Assembly: GCA_002433465.1 (NCBI GenBank)
Contig: DJIE01000002.1
Span: 1 to 9,310 of the forward strand
Direction of reading: 5' to 3'
DNA: 9,310 nt
Origin: Salinisphaera sp. UBA6602
Lineage (GTDB): Bacteria > Pseudomonadota > Gammaproteobacteria > Nevskiales > Salinisphaeraceae
In this document: in pieces, positions 7,761 through 9,310 of the stretch
Position numbering within the stretch: the first letter of the stretch is position 1
Layout of the letters: each line of letters begins with the position of its first letter
Notes under the pieces: model-generated
What the model was told of the DNA's origin: nothing
The model's input: only the letters and a program-made list of their open reading frames with translations
The model's database searches: none
Made by a program: the position numbers and the translations under genes

Positions 7761-9310
7761 ATGGCTTCGTCGCTGGCGCGATCCACGAGTACGGTCGGTG
7801 TGATGACGCTGTTGTCGCGCGTGCTCGGGTTCCTGCGCGATGTGATTTTCGCGGTGATGTTCGGCGCGGGCGTGGGCATGGACGCGTTTCTCGTCGCCTT
7901 CAAGATCCCCAACTTCATGCGCCGGCTGTTTGCCGAAGGCGCCTTCGCGCAGTCGTTCGTGCCGGTACTGTCGGCGACCAAGAGCCGAGATACCGGTGCG
8001 GATGTCCAGCATCTCATCGATGTGGTCGCCGGCACGCTGGGGCTCATTCTTTTTGGCATTACCGTGGTGGGCGTTTTGGCCGCGCCGGCGTTGATCTATG
8101 TGTTCGCGCCGGGCTTTGCACAGCAGCCGGAACAGTTCGAGCTTGCCGTCGATCTGCTGCGATTCACTTTTCCCTATCTGCTGTTCATCTCGCTGACCGC
8201 GCTGGCGGGCGGGATTCTCAATACGTATGGGCGTTTCAGCGTGCCGGCGTTCACGCCGGTACTGCTTAACGTATGCCTGATCGGCGCGGCCATCGGTTTG
8301 GCGCCATATTTCGCGCGTCCCGAGATGGCGCTCGCCCTTGGCGTGCTCGTGGCGGGCGTGGTGCAGCTGGCGTTTCAGGTGCCGTTTCTGTTGCAGATCG
8401 ATCGCTTGCCGCGCCCGCGCTGGGGTTGGTCGGAGCCGCAGGTACGACGCATTCTGTCTCTGATGCTGCCGATTCTGTTCGGTTCGTCGGTGGCCCAGCT
8501 CAATCTGCTGCTCGATACGGTCATTGCCTCGCTGCTGGCCGCCGGTAGCGTGAGCTGGCTCTATTACGCCGATCGATTGATGGAGTTTCCGCTCGGCGTT
8601 TTCTCTATCGCCATCGCCACCGTCATCCTGCCGAGCTTGTCGGCGCGTCATGCAAGCAAGTCGGCACGTGAATTTTCCGATACGCTGGACTGGGCGCTGC
8701 GGCTGCTGGCCGTGGTGGGGCTGCCGGCGATGGTGGGCATGTTCGTGCTTGCCGGGCCGCTGGTGACGACGTTGTTCAATTATCACTCGTTCGACGGGCA
8801 CGACGCGCTGATGAGTCAGTATGCGTTGATGGCCTATGCGCTGGGATTCATGGGGTTTTCGTTGGTCAAGGTGCTGGTTACCGGATTTTTCTCGCGCGAG
8901 GACTCACGCACGCCGGTGCGCTGCGGAGTGATATCGCTCATCGGCGCCATGGTGATGAATCTGTCGTTCGTGGGATTGTTCACCTATATGGGCTGGCCGG
9001 CGCCGCATGCAGGACTGGCGCTGGCGACATCATTGGGCGCGTTCATCAACGCCGGGTTGCTCTACCGCTATTTGCGTCAGGCTGACGTCTACCAACCGAG
9101 TGCGGCCTGGGGCCGGCTGATACTGCAGGTCGGTGTCGGCTGTATCGCCATGGGCGGCGTGCTTTGGGTCGGCGCGGCGGATCTGTCCGTCTGGGTCGCG
9201 CGCGGCGCGCTGGCCCGGGTTGAATGGCTTCTGATATGGATTGGTGCCGGTATCGGCGTGTACTTCCTCGTACTCGCGTTGCTTGGGGTACGCCCGCGCC
9301 AGTTCATCAT
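7761..9310 (+). CDS. murJ: Lipid II flippase MurJ (3' end beyond window)
   Basis: MurJ is an inner-membrane MOP-superfamily transporter of about 14 membrane helices that flips lipid II for peptidoglycan synthesis; it was formerly called MviN. The frame stays open from ATG 7761 to the window edge, 516 codons. It has hydrophobic segments throughout and strong likeness to E. coli MurJ (511 residues). Landmarks are SRVLGFLRD (19-27), MDAFLVAFKIPNFMRRLFAEGAF (40-62) and VSWLYYADRLMEFPLGVF. Residues needed in E. coli MurJ (Arg18, Arg24, Asp39, Arg52, Arg270) correspond to Arg20, Arg26, Asp41, Arg54 and Arg272. AGGA (7752-7755) lies 5 nt before the ATG. The visible end, LGVRPRQFI, resembles the family C-terminus, so only a few residues are probably missing. 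ribF would be the expected next gene in Pseudomonas-like order. Confidence 0.97.
   Translation, partial: MASSLARSTSTVGVMTLLSRVLGFLRDVIFAVMFGAGVGMDAFLVAFKIPNFMRRLFAEGAFAQSFVPVLSATKSRDTGADVQHLIDVVAGTLGLILFGITVVGVLAAPALIYVFAPGFAQQPEQFELAVDLLRFTFPYLLFISLTALAGGILNTYGRFSVPAFTPVLLNVCLIGAAIGLAPYFARPEMALALGVLVAGVVQLAFQVPFLLQIDRLPRPRWGWSEPQVRRILSLMLPILFGSSVAQLNLLLDTVIASLLAAGSVSWLYYADRLMEFPLGVFSIAIATVILPSLSARHASKSAREFSDTLDWALRLLAVVGLPAMVGMFVLAGPLVTTLFNYHSFDGHDALMSQYALMAYALGFMGFSLVKVLVTGFFSREDSRTPVRCGVISLIGAMVMNLSFVGLFTYMGWPAPHAGLALATSLGAFINAGLLYRYLRQADVYQPSAAWGRLILQVGVGCIAMGGVLWVGAADLSVWVARGALARVEWLLIWIGAGIGVYFLVLALLGVRPRQFI

Noticed and set aside
7722..8801. 359-codon minus-strand open frame opposite murJ
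   Set aside because: Low-complexity Arg/Gln/His-rich translation typical of antisense to a hydrophobic membrane protein; it also crosses the murJ promoter.

Overview
The window reads as a chromosomal housekeeping segment of a GC-rich gammaproteobacterium. The evidence is the gene order ispB (minus) facing rplU-rpmA-obgE-proB (plus), then rpsT (minus) and murJ (plus). This order is known from Pseudomonas and relatives, and the proteins closely resemble the gammaproteobacterial versions. A PilB-type type IV pilus motor and a proline tRNA with an encoded CCA end fit the same assignment. Genus cannot be fixed from the sequence alone. No insertion sequence, phage gene, CRISPR array or toxin-antitoxin pair was seen.

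Layout. Positions 27-443 (+) hold a small VOC/glyoxalase-fold protein. It converges on pilB (475-2208, -), the ATPase that extends type IV pili. pilB diverges from a GTG-started hemerythrin-domain protein (2363-2806, +). A short convergent gap follows, then tRNA-Pro(CGG) (2956-3032, -), which begins only 2 nt after the stop codon of ispB (3035-4003, -), a long-chain polyprenyl diphosphate synthase. A 163-bp divergent promoter region separates ispB from rplU (4167-4481, +) and rpmA (4546-4806, +). A strong intrinsic terminator ends the ribosomal protein transcript. Next come obgE (4929-6014, +) and proB (5998-7137, +), which overlap by 17 nt. A bidirectional terminator lies between proB and the convergent rpsT (7251-7520, -). 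rpsT and murJ (7761 to beyond the right edge, +) diverge from a 240-bp region carrying a promoter for each.

How the genes work together. Most of the block serves growth: ribosomal proteins L21, L27 and S20, the ribosome-associated GTPase ObgE, a tRNA for CCG codons, the isoprenoid chain for quinones (IspB), the first step of proline synthesis (ProB) and the lipid II flippase (MurJ). Four sigma-70-like promoters (ispB, rplU, rpsT, murJ) all have a 17-bp spacer and explain most of the transcription units. No clear promoter was found for pilB, the hemerythrin gene or obgE-proB.

No new multi-gene system is present. The points most worth checking are the ispB/tRNA-Pro junction, a 14-bp perfect palindrome between the divergent ispB and rplU promoters, Glu in place of Asp in the ObgE G4 motif, the GTG start of rpsT, and pilB without pilC or pilD.
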